This document shows, one piece after another, positions 45,032 through 54,110 of a stretch of 64,000 bases of DNA. The first letter of the stretch is position 1; each line of letters begins with the position of its first letter. The stretch covers positions 1 to 64,000 of the forward strand of contig CAINDA010000052.1 in assembly GCA_903847205.1 (NCBI GenBank), written 5' to 3'. The position numbers and the translations under genes are program-made. The notes under the pieces were generated by a model, which was not told the origin of the DNA, ran no database searches, and worked only from the letters and a program-made list of their open reading frames with translations. This stretch comes from an uncultured Bacteroidota bacterium. Lineage in GTDB: Bacteria > Bacteroidota > Bacteroidia > 2-12-FULL-35-15.

Positions 45032-48000
45032 CTACCTTATCAAAGTAACTATCCCCTGATAACTGTGTTTCTCTTTTTTAATATCTGTAGTATTAATTAT
45101 GTAAACATAAATATCCTGCTGGGGCTTATCTGATGAATGGTTTACCATACCATCCCATTGTTTATTAATATCATCAGTATAGAAAACCAAATTTCCCCAC
45201 CGATCAAAAATCATCATTTCATACTCTTTAAAGGAAACACCTTTACCCGAAAAGAAATCATTTTTGCCATCACCGTTCGGCGTAAATGTATTCGGAATAT
45301 AAAATACATAATCAGGTTTAATAGAAATGGTTTGATGGGTTGTATCAACACAGCCGTACTGCGATGATGTAACCAATGTTATTTTGTAAGTGCCGGTATC
45401 TTTATAAAAATGTGTACCGGGATTCTGCAGGGATGATGTATCAGAGTCGCCGAAATTCCATGACCATAAATCTGTACCCGGAGAAGAATTTTTAAACGAG
45501 ATAACAGGATTTATAACCGTTTCAATTTCTGGGTCAGCAGTAAAATGGGCTTTCGGATAAGGATAGGTGGTTACAATATTGTGTATCGTTTTAAAAGCGT
45601 AACAGCCGCTGTCGGTAGTTACAGTTAATGTAACGCTGAAAAAATTGCGGGCATAAACAGAATCGTTTCCATAGCAGTGATTCGGATTATGAGCCGTGTT
45701 TAAAGAACTGCCGTCGCCTAAATTCCACTGCCAGTAAACATTAGTACCTGACGCAACAGTTGATAAATCCTGGAAGGAAGTACATACGGGCGCGCAGCCG
45801 GCAGAATCAGAGGAAGTAAAATTTACAACCGGGTTTGGATTAACAACTGCGTTTTGTGTAATTGAATCCGCACATCCGAAATTAGAAACAGCGGTTAACT
45901 TAACAGGATAAGATCCTGCAGCGGCATACAAATGCGTGGTGTTGTGATTTATGTCAAGCGCGCTGCCGTCGCCAAGATTCCAAACGTAAGAATGCAGTGT
46001 ATCTCCTGCCGGGATAGAGGCCGTATTGGTAAACTGAACAGCCGTACCGTCGCATGCACTGCCGGCTGTGAAGTGTATATTCGGGAGGGGATGCACTTTC
46101 ACGGTTTTTATAATAGAATCCTTACAGCCGTTATTCGTGGTAACGGTTAACGTAACGTTATGTATGCCCGAGTTTGGATAAATACAGGAAGGATTTTGGC
46201 TGCTGTTAAGAGGCTGTCCGCTTCCGAAATTCCATGACCAGTTTGTAATCGTATCAATTAATACCGATGATGCATCCGTAAAATTCATTGCTCTGTTTAA
46301 ACATACATTGGTAAAGTTGAAACCTGCACTAGGCTTTGGAAACACTGTAACTGTATCTCTTGTTGTATCTGCACAGCCAAGATTAGTGGAATGAGTAATC
46401 AGCGTTACCGTGTAGTGCCCGTATGCGGCATACAAATGTGCAGGCGACAATGTGGTTGTATTTACAGCGGGACCGTCGCCGAAATTCCATGACCAGTTTG
46501 CTATTGATGCTCCCGGCGGATTAACAGAGGTGTTTGTAAAATGTGCAGAATCATGCAGGCAGGCATTGCCTGCTGTAAATGCTGAAACAGGGGGTGCATA
46601 GGCTTTTACAGCCAAGTTTACTACACTTGAGCAGCCGTCTGCTGAGGTGCATATCAAAGTTGTATTGAATATACCTGAGCTTGAATAATAATGCGCCGGG
46701 TTTAATAAATTACTTGTTGCGCCGCCATCGCCGAACACCCATAAATAAGAGGCAATTGAAGAAGCCGGATTTATTGATGATGTATTCACAAAATGCATGC
46801 TGTCGCGGAAACATACGTCAACATGGGTAAAGCCGGAGGTTGGTATATAATAAACCTTAACAGGTTTTGTGATACTGTCTCGGCACCCGAAGTTGTTGAT
46901 TACAGTTAATTTAACAGGATAAGTTCCTGCTGCGGTATAGGTGTGAGAAGGGCTCTGGCTTGTATTTAAAGCACTGCCGTCGCCTAAATTCCAAACCCAT
47001 GAACTTATGCTTCCGGTAGAAGTTGTTGAACTGTCGGAGAGCTGGGTGGAATTGGTTAAACAGACTTTAGTGCTGCTGAATGCTGCAACCGGATTTGGAT
47101 TAACTGTAATAACAGCACTGCCGTTCTGCGCCTGCAGACATGTTGTTGAGCTCGCATCCTGAACGCTCACCAATGCATAAATAAATATTCCGGCCGTTCC
47201 GGTTGGAGCGGTAATGTTGCTGCTGTCGCTGCCCCCGGTAGTCAGAGCCGGCTGGACTGTGCCGTTAATTGTATAAATAAAAGTATAAGGCGCTGTACCT
47301 CCCGCTCCTTTTAATGTAATAAGCGGCGCTGCCGCATTTTTACAAAGAGTCGCGGCTCCTCTTATTGACGCTGTCGGCAGGGGATTCACAGTTATTACTG
47401 CTGTCCCTGTCTGCACATTCGAGCAGGGCGATGCAGATGCATCCTGCACATTCAGCAGGTTATATGTAAATACCCCCGGTACTGCTGAAGAGGCTGAAAG
47501 CACTGCTGTGGTGCCCGTGCTGATGGCTGTCTGGTTTGTTCCGTTGTTGATTGAATAAGTAAAAGTATAGGGAGCTGTTCCTCCTGATCCTGTAAAAGTA
47601 ATGTCAGGTGCAGCGCCGTCTTTGCAGACTGAAGCAGTTCCGATTATTGATGCCGCAGGCAGCGAAACGGTTATAGTCGCAGTTCCTGATGCCAGGGCTG
47701 GAGTTGTTGAGCTTACATCCTGCACGCTTACCAAAGAATATGTAAAGGTACCAGCTGCTGTAGTCGGAGCGGCAATGGTAACAGTGTTTCCGCTTGTGGT
47801 AATAATTGTCTGCGCAGTTCCGCTGTTGAGTGTATAAGTGAAAGTATAAGGGGCTGTTCCGGCAGCACCTGTAAATGTAATATCCGGCGCAGGGTCATTT
47901 ACACATACCGCTGTCGTTCCAGCTATTACTGCCGTAGCCAGGGTGCATGGATTCACAGTTACTATCGCACTGCCCTGTGTCTGCGCAGGAGTTGTTGAGC

Positions 48001-48916
48001 CTGAGTATGCCACACTCAAAAGTGAATAGGTGTATGAACCTGTAACAGCAGTTGGAACAGCAACCGTAACGCTGTTGCCGCTGGTTGTAGTTATTGTTTG
48101 AACAGCACCGCCGTTAATGGTATATGTGAATGTATAAGGTGCGGCTGCTCCGCCTCCGGTAAATGTAACATCAGGCGAAGCGCTGTTATTGCAGACTGTT
48201 GCAGCCCCGCTGATAGAAGCTGTAGGCAGCGTGCAGCAATTAAAAAAAAACGATTTGTTATCCAGCCAATCTACTCCGCTGTGAGAGTCTGTAGCTCCTG
48301 CAAACGAAGACCCGGCCTGATCAAAACGACCTATCTGATCATAATTTATGCCATCGCCTTTATTAATGCCGACTGTTGCCGAGATACCGCCGAAGCCGTT
48401 AACACCGGATGATGCAGAACCTGTAGTCCACTGCATGTCGCCGTAATAAAATGCAATATTGCTTCCGGCCGGCAGCACAGGATCAAGTCCGTCTGTAATA
48501 ACCAATTGAAAGGTATTTACTTTATCCGATTGCGAAGGGAAATACCCAACGCCGGACCAGTTTATAAACATAGCTGTAGGCGTAATTTTATACTGCACAG
48601 TGCCGGCAGACCTGGTATCAACATCCGCCCAGAATGCAGCAAGCATTACATAACTCGAACTGGGAAAAGGGCTTGAAGAAAACGAGCCGTAAGACGATCC
48701 GAATGAAACATTGCCGTTATTATTTATAAACAGTGATGTATAGGTAGTGCCGTATAAGCAAAAGCCGAAAGGAATTGAAATTGAGCTGGTGCTGCCGTCA
48801 TCATTCGGCCCCATTGCAAGGGTAAAAGTACCGTCAGGCGGCGTATAGGCGTACTGAGAAAATCCGTTTACGGATGCAAGCAGGATACAAAGAAAAGATA
48901 AAAATATTTTTTTCAT
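45032..48916 (-). CDS. Nidogen-domain and PKD-repeat surface protein with T9SS type B domain
   Basis: A 1294-residue secreted protein. Start MKKIFLSFLCILLASVNGFS at 48916 (an upstream ATG at 48943 would add nine residues before the signal peptide). Residues about 21-228 fit a nidogen-like (NIDO) domain: LFINNNGNVSFG, MLAAFWADVDTR, NTFQLVITDG, and IAFYYGDMQWTTG. Four copies of a module of about 93 residues (about 230-605) follow, then seven PKD domains that match those of the paralogue at 36-39.5 kb one to one, and the type B end (IPNTFTPNGDGKNDFFSGKG, DRWGNLVFYTD). Likely an adhesin or matrix protein. The two genes share the C-terminal 700 residues but differ in N-terminal domains and module copy number. 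Confidence 0.9.
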   Translation of the reverse strand: MKKIFLSFLCILLASVNGFSQYAYTPPDGTFTLAMGPNDDGSTSSISIPFGFCLYGTTYTSLFINNNGNVSFGSSYGSFSSSPFPSSSYVMLAAFWADVDTRSAGTVQYKITPTAMFINWSGVGYFPSQSDKVNTFQLVITDGLDPVLPAGSNIAFYYGDMQWTTGSASSGVNGFGGISATVGINKGDGINYDQIGRFDQAGSSFAGATDSHSGVDWLDNKSFFFNCCTLPTASISGAATVCNNSASPDVTFTGGGAAAPYTFTYTINGGAVQTITTTSGNSVTVAVPTAVTGSYTYSLLSVAYSGSTTPAQTQGSAIVTVNPCTLATAVIAGTTAVCVNDPAPDITFTGAAGTAPYTFTYTLNSGTAQTIITTSGNTVTIAAPTTAAGTFTYSLVSVQDVSSTTPALASGTATITVSLPAASIIGTASVCKDGAAPDITFTGSGGTAPYTFTYSINNGTNQTAISTGTTAVLSASSAVPGVFTYNLLNVQDASASPCSNVQTGTAVITVNPLPTASIRGAATLCKNAAAPLITLKGAGGTAPYTFIYTINGTVQPALTTGGSDSSNITAPTGTAGIFIYALVSVQDASSTTCLQAQNGSAVITVNPNPVAAFSSTKVCLTNSTQLSDSSTTSTGSISSWVWNLGDGSALNTSQSPSHTYTAAGTYPVKLTVINNFGCRDSITKPVKVYYIPTSGFTHVDVCFRDSMHFVNTSSINPASSIASYLWVFGDGGATSNLLNPAHYYSSSGIFNTTLICTSADGCSSVVNLAVKAYAPPVSAFTAGNACLHDSAHFTNTSVNPPGASIANWSWNFGDGPAVNTTTLSPAHLYAAYGHYTVTLITHSTNLGCADTTRDTVTVFPKPSAGFNFTNVCLNRAMNFTDASSVLIDTITNWSWNFGSGQPLNSSQNPSCIYPNSGIHNVTLTVTTNNGCKDSIIKTVKVHPLPNIHFTAGSACDGTAVQFTNTASIPAGDTLHSYVWNLGDGSALDINHNTTHLYAAAGSYPVKLTAVSNFGCADSITQNAVVNPNPVVNFTSSDSAGCAPVCTSFQDLSTVASGTNVYWQWNLGDGSSLNTAHNPNHCYGNDSVYARNFFSVTLTVTTDSGCYAFKTIHNIVTTYPYPKAHFTADPEIETVINPVISFKNSSPGTDLWSWNFGDSDTSSLQNPGTHFYKDTGTYKITLVTSSQYGCVDTTHQTISIKPDYVFYIPNTFTPNGDGKNDFFSGKGVSFKEYEMMIFDRWGNLVFYTDDINKQWDGMVNHSSDKPQQDIYVYIINTTDIKKEKHSYQGIVTLIR
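47102..48229 (-). repeat. Four tandem copies of a ~280-bp coding repeat
   Basis: Each copy encodes about 93 residues with the frame A-x-I-x-G-x-x-x-V-C, APYTFTYTINGG, and TFTYSLVSVQDAS. Copies differ enough to be old. The paralogue at 36237-39539 has just one. Confidence 0.8.
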
Positions 48917-48994
48917 AATTGTTTCAGCGTTGAAATAAAACATTGCTGCGTTTTTATTAAAACCAATTACTTTAAAGACTCATAAACTGAACAG

Positions 48995-49005
48995 TTAGTT
49001 GCATT
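48995..49005 (-). promoter_or_regulatory. Shared 11-base upstream element of the two PKD genes (copy 2)
   Basis: AATGCAACTAA on the minus strand, 79 bases before the ATG at 48916, with CTG following (TTG in copy 1). See 39624-39634. Confidence 0.35.
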
Positions 49006-49033
49006 AAAAACGTAAAGCCTATTTCATAAATAA

Positions 49034-50935
49034 TTAATAGGCTCTCACGTTTTCGCCTTCCATGAAATTTATGAAAGATTTATTCACAACTTTGTTGCCT
49101 CCAGGTGTTGGGTAGTTACCGGTAAAATACCAATCGCCGGTATTGTTTCTGCACGCATTGTGAAGCCCTTCTATTGTCTGATAAATAACTTCAACTTCTG
49201 CATTAATTTCTTCGGAGTGCAGCAGCTCAGCAATTTTTTTTGAAATCTGTTCTGCTGTAAACTGATCATATATTTCTTTTACAACATTTGTGATTTCCTC
49301 TTTAGGCAGACCTTCCTGCGCCTTTGCTTTTTCATAAAGTTCATCCAGCAGGTTCTCTTTAAAATTGTCTTTCAATAACTGTACAGCAGACTGAAAAGCA
49401 ATAAAATCGCCCAATTTAGCCATATCAATGCCGTAACAGTCGGGATATCGGATCTGAGGAGCAGATGAAACAACAACAATTTTTTTAGGTCCTAAACGGT
49501 CAAGAATTTTTAAGATGCTCTGCTTCAACGTTGTTCCGCGTACAATAGAATCGTCAACAATTACAAGGCTGTCGGCGCCTTCTTTTATCACGCCGTAAGT
49601 GGTATCATAAATATGCGCAACCATCTCATCACGCTGGCTGTCATTGGTAATAAAGGTGCGCAGCTTGGCATCTTTAATTGCAATTTTGTGAACGCGGGGA
49701 TGTATAGAAAGAATTTCAGTAAGCTCAGCTTCACCGACATTACTGCCCATCTTCATGATTTTTTCTTTCTTGATGCCGTTTAAATAATGGTGCAGCCCCT
49801 CAATCATACCGCCGAATGCAACCTCTGCAGTATTGGGAATATAAGAAAACACAGTGTTTCCTAAATCGTAATCAACAGCTTTTAAAACAGCCGGACAAAG
49901 CTGATGCCCCAGCATCTGGCGCTCTTTATAGATAGATGCATCGCTGCCTCTCGAAAAATAAATACGTTCGAAAGAGCAGGCGGTTTTTTTCAAGGGTTCT
50001 AATATTTCATGTTCCCCGAAACTGCCGTCTTTCTTGATGATTAAAGAACGTCCCGGAGGGAGCTCTTTTATTTTCCCTATAGAAACATTAAATACAGTTT
50101 GTATCACAGGTCTTTCGGAAGTTACAACTACCACCTCATCATCAGAATAATAAAATACAGGCCGGATTCCGCTGGGGTCGCGGAGAACAAAAGCATCGCC
50201 ATGGCCAAACAGACCAACCATTGCATACCCGCCATCCCATCTTCTGCTGGCATCTTTTAAAATTCGCGGCACATCCAAATGCTTTGCTATCAAACCGGAA
50301 ATGGCTTCGTTAGAGTGACCTTCGGTTTTAAATTTTTTGAACAGGCGTTCATTTTCTTCATCCAGAAAATGGCCTATTTTTTCCATAACAGTAACGGTAT
50401 CTGCTTTCTCTTTCGGATGCTGGCCCATCTCCACCAGCTGATCGAAAAGCTCATCAACATTGGTTAAATTAAAGTTTCCTGCAACTACAAGATTGCGCGT
50501 CATCCAGTTATTCTGGCGTAAAAACGGATGGCAGTTTTCGAGGCCGTTGCCGCCGAAAGTGCCGTAGCGCAGATGCCCTAAAAAGAGTTCGCCGGTATAT
50601 GGCAAATTTTTTTTAAGCCAGGCGGCATCTTTTAATTTATCGGGATTTTTAGCATAAACATCTTCGAACTTGGTAATTATTTTCCCGAATATTTCTTTAA
50701 TCGCGTTGCTGCCCACTGCCCTTGTACGGCTGATATAGCGGGTTCCGGGGGCTGCATCAAACTTTATATTTGCCACGCCGGCGCCATCCTGCCCTCGGTT
50801 GTGCTGCTTCTCCATGAGCAGGTATAATTTATTTACTCCGTAGAGCGGGGTTCCATATTTATTGATGTAATAATCCAGCGGTTTTAATAAACGAATCATC
50901 GCGATTCCGCATTCGTGTTTTATTGCATCGCTCAT
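49034..50935 (-). CDS. purF: Amidophosphoribosyltransferase
   Basis: A 633-residue enzyme of purine synthesis that makes phosphoribosylamine from PRPP and glutamine. The N-terminal part is a class II glutaminase whose nucleophile Cys9 (KHECGIAMI) follows a short propeptide, with RGQDGAGVA and HLRYGTFGG as other marks. The C-terminal phosphoribosyltransferase has the PRPP loop SLVIVDDSIVRGTTL. It is about 130 residues longer than the enterobacterial protein, with extensions in the linker and at the C-terminus, as in other Bacteroidota long forms. It lies alone; no other purine genes are nearby. Confidence 0.93.
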   Translation of the reverse strand: MSDAIKHECGIAMIRLLKPLDYYINKYGTPLYGVNKLYLLMEKQHNRGQDGAGVANIKFDAAPGTRYISRTRAVGSNAIKEIFGKIITKFEDVYAKNPDKLKDAAWLKKNLPYTGELFLGHLRYGTFGGNGLENCHPFLRQNNWMTRNLVVAGNFNLTNVDELFDQLVEMGQHPKEKADTVTVMEKIGHFLDEENERLFKKFKTEGHSNEAISGLIAKHLDVPRILKDASRRWDGGYAMVGLFGHGDAFVLRDPSGIRPVFYYSDDEVVVVTSERPVIQTVFNVSIGKIKELPPGRSLIIKKDGSFGEHEILEPLKKTACSFERIYFSRGSDASIYKERQMLGHQLCPAVLKAVDYDLGNTVFSYIPNTAEVAFGGMIEGLHHYLNGIKKEKIMKMGSNVGEAELTEILSIHPRVHKIAIKDAKLRTFITNDSQRDEMVAHIYDTTYGVIKEGADSLVIVDDSIVRGTTLKQSILKILDRLGPKKIVVVSSAPQIRYPDCYGIDMAKLGDFIAFQSAVQLLKDNFKENLLDELYEKAKAQEGLPKEEITNVVKEIYDQFTAEQISKKIAELLHSEEINAEVEVIYQTIEGLHNACRNNTGDWYFTGNYPTPGGNKVVNKSFINFMEGENVRAY

Positions 50936-51085
50936 ATTAAGCCTGTTTAATTAGTGAAATGTAAATTTACAATTTTATTTTGTGTTTTTATAGGCTGCTA
51001 CAAAGACTTAGACAGAGAGCGGTTTATGAAGCATCAACGGATGAAAAAATTCTGCGGCTAGTTTTTGAAGTAAAAAAAATTGAAA

Positions 51086-52105
51086 TTAAATAAATAAATC
51101 CTTTTTTAAATTAAGCCATTCCAGAGCAGAACCGCTTAATAATAATTCTTTCACATCTTCACCGTAAGGCATCGCTTTAATTAAACTGCCCGGCACTGTT
51201 TCGCCAAGCGGGAAAGGGTAATCGCTCCCAAGTGCAACACGGTTGGCGCCTGCCATCTGAATTAAATAATCAAGCATGGCTTTGTCGTGAACCAGGCTGT
51301 CGAACCAGATTTTACCAAGATAGTTTCTTGGATTTACCGCGTTATCAACGGCTGTTAAATCAGGACGGCAATTGTAACCATGCTCTATACGCCCTATGGT
51401 TGAAGGAAAAGAACCGCCGCCGTGTGCAAATGCAGCTCTTAGATTCGGCAGACGTTCAAACACGCCGCCGAATATCATTGAGCAGATTGCAAGTGAAGTT
51501 TCTGCAGGCATACCCACCAGCCAGGGCAGCCAGTAACGCTGCATTTTTTCCTGTCCCATCATTTCCCATGGATGAACAAACACAGCCATCCCCAGTTCCT
51601 GACAGGCCTGAAAAACAGGGAATAAATTGGGGGCATTCAAATTCCAATCATTAACATGCGAGCCTATCTGCACGCCGGCTAACCCTATTTTTTTACATCG
51701 CTCCAATTCTTTAACTGCTAAGTCGGGCGCCTGCAGGGGCAGTGTTCCTAAGCCGATAAATTTTTTTGGAAAACGCTGAACTATGCCTGCAATATGGTCA
51801 TTCAAAAACATGGATAGTTCGAGACAATCCTTCGGTTTTGTCCAGTAGTTAAACATAACGGGTACTGTTGAAAGCACCTGAACATCTATCTGGTGATGAT
51901 CGCATTCATGAATTCTTTTTTCGGCGCTCCAGCAGTTGTCTTCTATCTCACGGAAAAATTTGCCGTCATCCAAAATCATATTTGCACAGCACGGTTTGTG
52001 ATGCTGCAGCTGCACAAATCCGCCGTACCCGAATCTTTCTTTCCAGTCAGGGATGTGCTCAGGAAGAATATGTGTGTGAATATCTATTGTCAGGAATTTC
52101 GGCAT
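51086..52105 (-). CDS. ACMSD-like amidohydrolase-family decarboxylase
   Basis: A 339-residue metal-dependent enzyme of the amidohydrolase_2 group. DIHTHILPEHIPDW has the first metal ligands (HxH), FVHPWEM and AHGGGSFP give further ligands, and LGSDYPFPLGE carries the catalytic Asp. The sequence follows 2-amino-3-carboxymuconate-6-semialdehyde decarboxylase closely (TVPVMFNYW, LGTLPLQAPDLAVKELERC, GVQIGSHVN), the enzyme that diverts tryptophan breakdown from NAD synthesis. Other family members decarboxylate aromatic acids, so the substrate should be regarded as probable. It stands alone, 46 bases from gmk on the same strand. Confidence 0.85.
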   Translation of the reverse strand: MPKFLTIDIHTHILPEHIPDWKERFGYGGFVQLQHHKPCCANMILDDGKFFREIEDNCWSAEKRIHECDHHQIDVQVLSTVPVMFNYWTKPKDCLELSMFLNDHIAGIVQRFPKKFIGLGTLPLQAPDLAVKELERCKKIGLAGVQIGSHVNDWNLNAPNLFPVFQACQELGMAVFVHPWEMMGQEKMQRYWLPWLVGMPAETSLAICSMIFGGVFERLPNLRAAFAHGGGSFPSTIGRIEHGYNCRPDLTAVDNAVNPRNYLGKIWFDSLVHDKAMLDYLIQMAGANRVALGSDYPFPLGETVPGSLIKAMPYGEDVKELLLSGSALEWLNLKKDLFI

Positions 52106-52150
52106 TTCAATTTTATTTTTGAGAAGGAGCTTATATGAGCAGGGAGTTCT

Positions 52151-52717
52151 TTATTTTAAAAAATCACCGACAATTTTTTCTGCTTCAGCAAAAGCATGTT
52201 CCAGCTTGTCGTTTAATATTATTTTATCAAACTGATCGGCTGTTTTTATTTCGTTTTCGGCTTTCCCGATTCTGCGGGCAATACTCTCAGTAGTTTCTGT
52301 TTCCCTTGCTTTTAGGCGCATTTCGAGATGATGAATAGAGGGCGGCATTACAAAAACTGCCAAGGCTTTGTCTTTAAATTGATTTTTTAAATGCAGCCCG
52401 CCTGCCACATCAACATCAAAAATCACATGCTTTCCTTTTTTCCAGATACGCTCTACTTCGTTTTTTAATGTACCGTAAAAGTTATCTTTATAAACCTCTT
52501 CCCATTCTACAAATTCCTCGGCGGCAATTTTGTGTTTGAACTCTTCAATAGATAAAAAATAATAATCTACTCCGTTTGCTTCATGCTTACGCATCGGCCT
52601 GCTGCAGGCTGAAACAGAAAATTCTAATTGAGGAAAAACTTTTAGTAAATGATGCACTATGGTAGTTTTACCTGCCCCGGAAGGTGCTGAAAATATTATA
52701 AGTCTGCCTTTCAACAT
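52151..52717 (-). CDS. gmk: Guanylate kinase
   Basis: A 188-residue cytoplasmic kinase that turns GMP into GDP. Walker A is SAPSGAGKTTI near the N-terminus; the GMP-binding part has SRPMRKHEANGVDYYF and the lid. Length and motifs are standard. The upstream neighbour on the same strand is yicC, as in many bacteria, but a 121-base gap with an inverted repeat separates them. Confidence 0.95.
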   Translation of the reverse strand: MLKGRLIIFSAPSGAGKTTIVHHLLKVFPQLEFSVSACSRPMRKHEANGVDYYFLSIEEFKHKIAAEEFVEWEEVYKDNFYGTLKNEVERIWKKGKHVIFDVDVAGGLHLKNQFKDKALAVFVMPPSIHHLEMRLKARETETTESIARRIGKAENEIKTADQFDKIILNDKLEHAFAEAEKIVGDFLK

Positions 52718-52750
52718 TTAATCGAATATATCTCTAACAATTTAAGTTTT

Positions 52751-52817
52751 CTCGCAAGGTGCAAAGCACGGGATGTTATATTATTTATTTTAACCAGCGC
52801 CTTCGCGCCTTTGCGAG
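52751..52817. repeat. Imperfect inverted repeat between yicC and gmk
   Basis: CTCGCAAGGTGCAAAGCACG (52751-52770) pairs with 52796-52817 (AGCGCCTTCGCGCCTTTGCGAG) with few mismatches. The element could fold in the shared transcript and modulate gmk, or be a small inserted repeat. Confidence 0.6.
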
Positions 52818-52838
52818 AGAAAAAAAATTTGCCAGCCT

Positions 52839-53714
52839 TTACAGGACATTTAATAACTGTTCTTTAATTTTTTCTAATTCATCCTTCATCTGCACCACCA
52901 GCTTCTGCACCCCTGCATCATTCGCCTTTGAACCGATGGTATTAATTTCCCTCCCTATTTCCTGGGAAATAAAACCAAGCTTTCTCCCGCTGGAAGGCTC
53001 AATCATGGTATTCCTAAAATAATCGAGATGTGTTTTTAAACGCAGTTTTTCTTCTGTAATATCCAGCTTCTCGATGTAATAAATTAACTCCTGTTCAAAG
53101 CGGTTTTCATCAATTTTTTCTTTCTCAACTAATTCAGCAATATTGTTTTTTATCCGTGTACGGACATTTTCAATACGCGATGCATCCATGCTTACAACAT
53201 CTGTCAGCAGATTATAAATGATTGTTATCCGGGTTTTAAATTCTTCGGCAAGTATTTTCCCTTCGTCCGAACGGAATTTTTGGAATGCTTCAATGGCTGT
53301 ATTCACTGTAGTTTTCACCTGTTCCCATTCTAATGGATCCAGTTCGGCTGTTTCCCGTTCCGCCTTCAGCACTTCCGGCATCTTCAAAATTAAGGGCAGT
53401 AGATTGGCATTTGTTTCTTTCAACTCTTCTGATAAGGCTTTCAGTTCTTTGTAGTATGTTTTTGCCAAAGTTTTATTTATTGCAATGGGCAGAGTTTCCT
53501 GTGTTGATTCGGTAAAAATGGTTAAGTCCACTTTACCGCGTTCTATCTGTTTTGAAATTTCACTGCGGAGCTCAAGCTCTTTTTCTTTGTAGATATAAGG
53601 CAGGCGCAGATTCAAATCCAGAGCTTTGCTGTTGAGGGAACGCACTTCAACTGTTACTTTTTTACCAGGGATTTCTGTTACCGATTTCCCAAAACCCGTC
53701 ATTGATTTCGTCAT
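52839..53714 (-). CDS. YicC/YloC-family endoribonuclease
   Basis: A 291-residue protein. The N-terminal motif MTKSMTGFGKSVTE and the C-terminal end (IGREINTIGSKANDAGVQKLVVQMKDELEKIKEQLLNV) are diagnostic of the family; E. coli YicC is a RNase that affects small RNAs. The ATG at 53714 is used; an upstream one at 53735 is inside a perfect TAnnTTTG promoter. It heads the likely unit with gmk. Confidence 0.92.
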   Translation of the reverse strand: MTKSMTGFGKSVTEIPGKKVTVEVRSLNSKALDLNLRLPYIYKEKELELRSEISKQIERGKVDLTIFTESTQETLPIAINKTLAKTYYKELKALSEELKETNANLLPLILKMPEVLKAERETAELDPLEWEQVKTTVNTAIEAFQKFRSDEGKILAEEFKTRITIIYNLLTDVVSMDASRIENVRTRIKNNIAELVEKEKIDENRFEQELIYYIEKLDITEEKLRLKTHLDYFRNTMIEPSSGRKLGFISQEIGREINTIGSKANDAGVQKLVVQMKDELEKIKEQLLNVL

Positions 53715-53732
53715 TGTTTTTTTATTTGAAAA

Positions 53733-53740
53733 CAAATGTA
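53733..53740 (-). promoter_or_regulatory. -7 element of the yicC unit
   Basis: It reads TACATTTG on the minus strand, matches TAnnTTTG, and ends 18 bases before the ATG at 53714. It decides for the shorter start. Confidence 0.6.
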
Positions 53741-54110
53741 GGATTTTTTAAGTTCTTTGCTTCATGGGAATGGAAAACCTACAAGGCCTGCAAAATTGAA
53801 ATTATGAATGCTTTTTACAGCCCCTCTGTTTGTTTATGTTGAAAAAAAGCGCTATTCTTGCTTACTGATTAAACTTGATTTTAATAAGGATTTTTTGTTT
53901 TTTCATATTTGTCAAGTAATTCCAAACAATTCGATTTCCCATTTATTAAAAGGAGTAAAGCATATTTGATTAAAGAAGGAGAGAGAATTTTTTAAAGAAT
54001 AGGTGTTTAAGTTTTCCTCTTTTCAGTTTTTATGGCTTTTTTATTACCCATTTCTATTCCCGTTCAGATTTTTTTTAATAGATGATTATACATTCTTATA
54101 TTATTCGCAG
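53741..54110 (+). other. Leader region of the giant adhesin gene
   Basis: AT-rich, with purine-rich AAGGAGAGAG near 53977 that resembles a ribosome site but lies too far from both the GTG at 54003 (about 17 bases) and the ATG at 54111. Two near-matches to TAnnTTTG (CATATTTG) occur near 53905 and 53960. No gene seen. Confidence 0.35.

Noticed and set aside
54003-54110. GTG start for the giant adhesin
   Set aside because: It would add 36 mostly Phe/Tyr/Leu residues in front of a good signal peptide at 54111; the purine-rich site upstream is too far away to support it.
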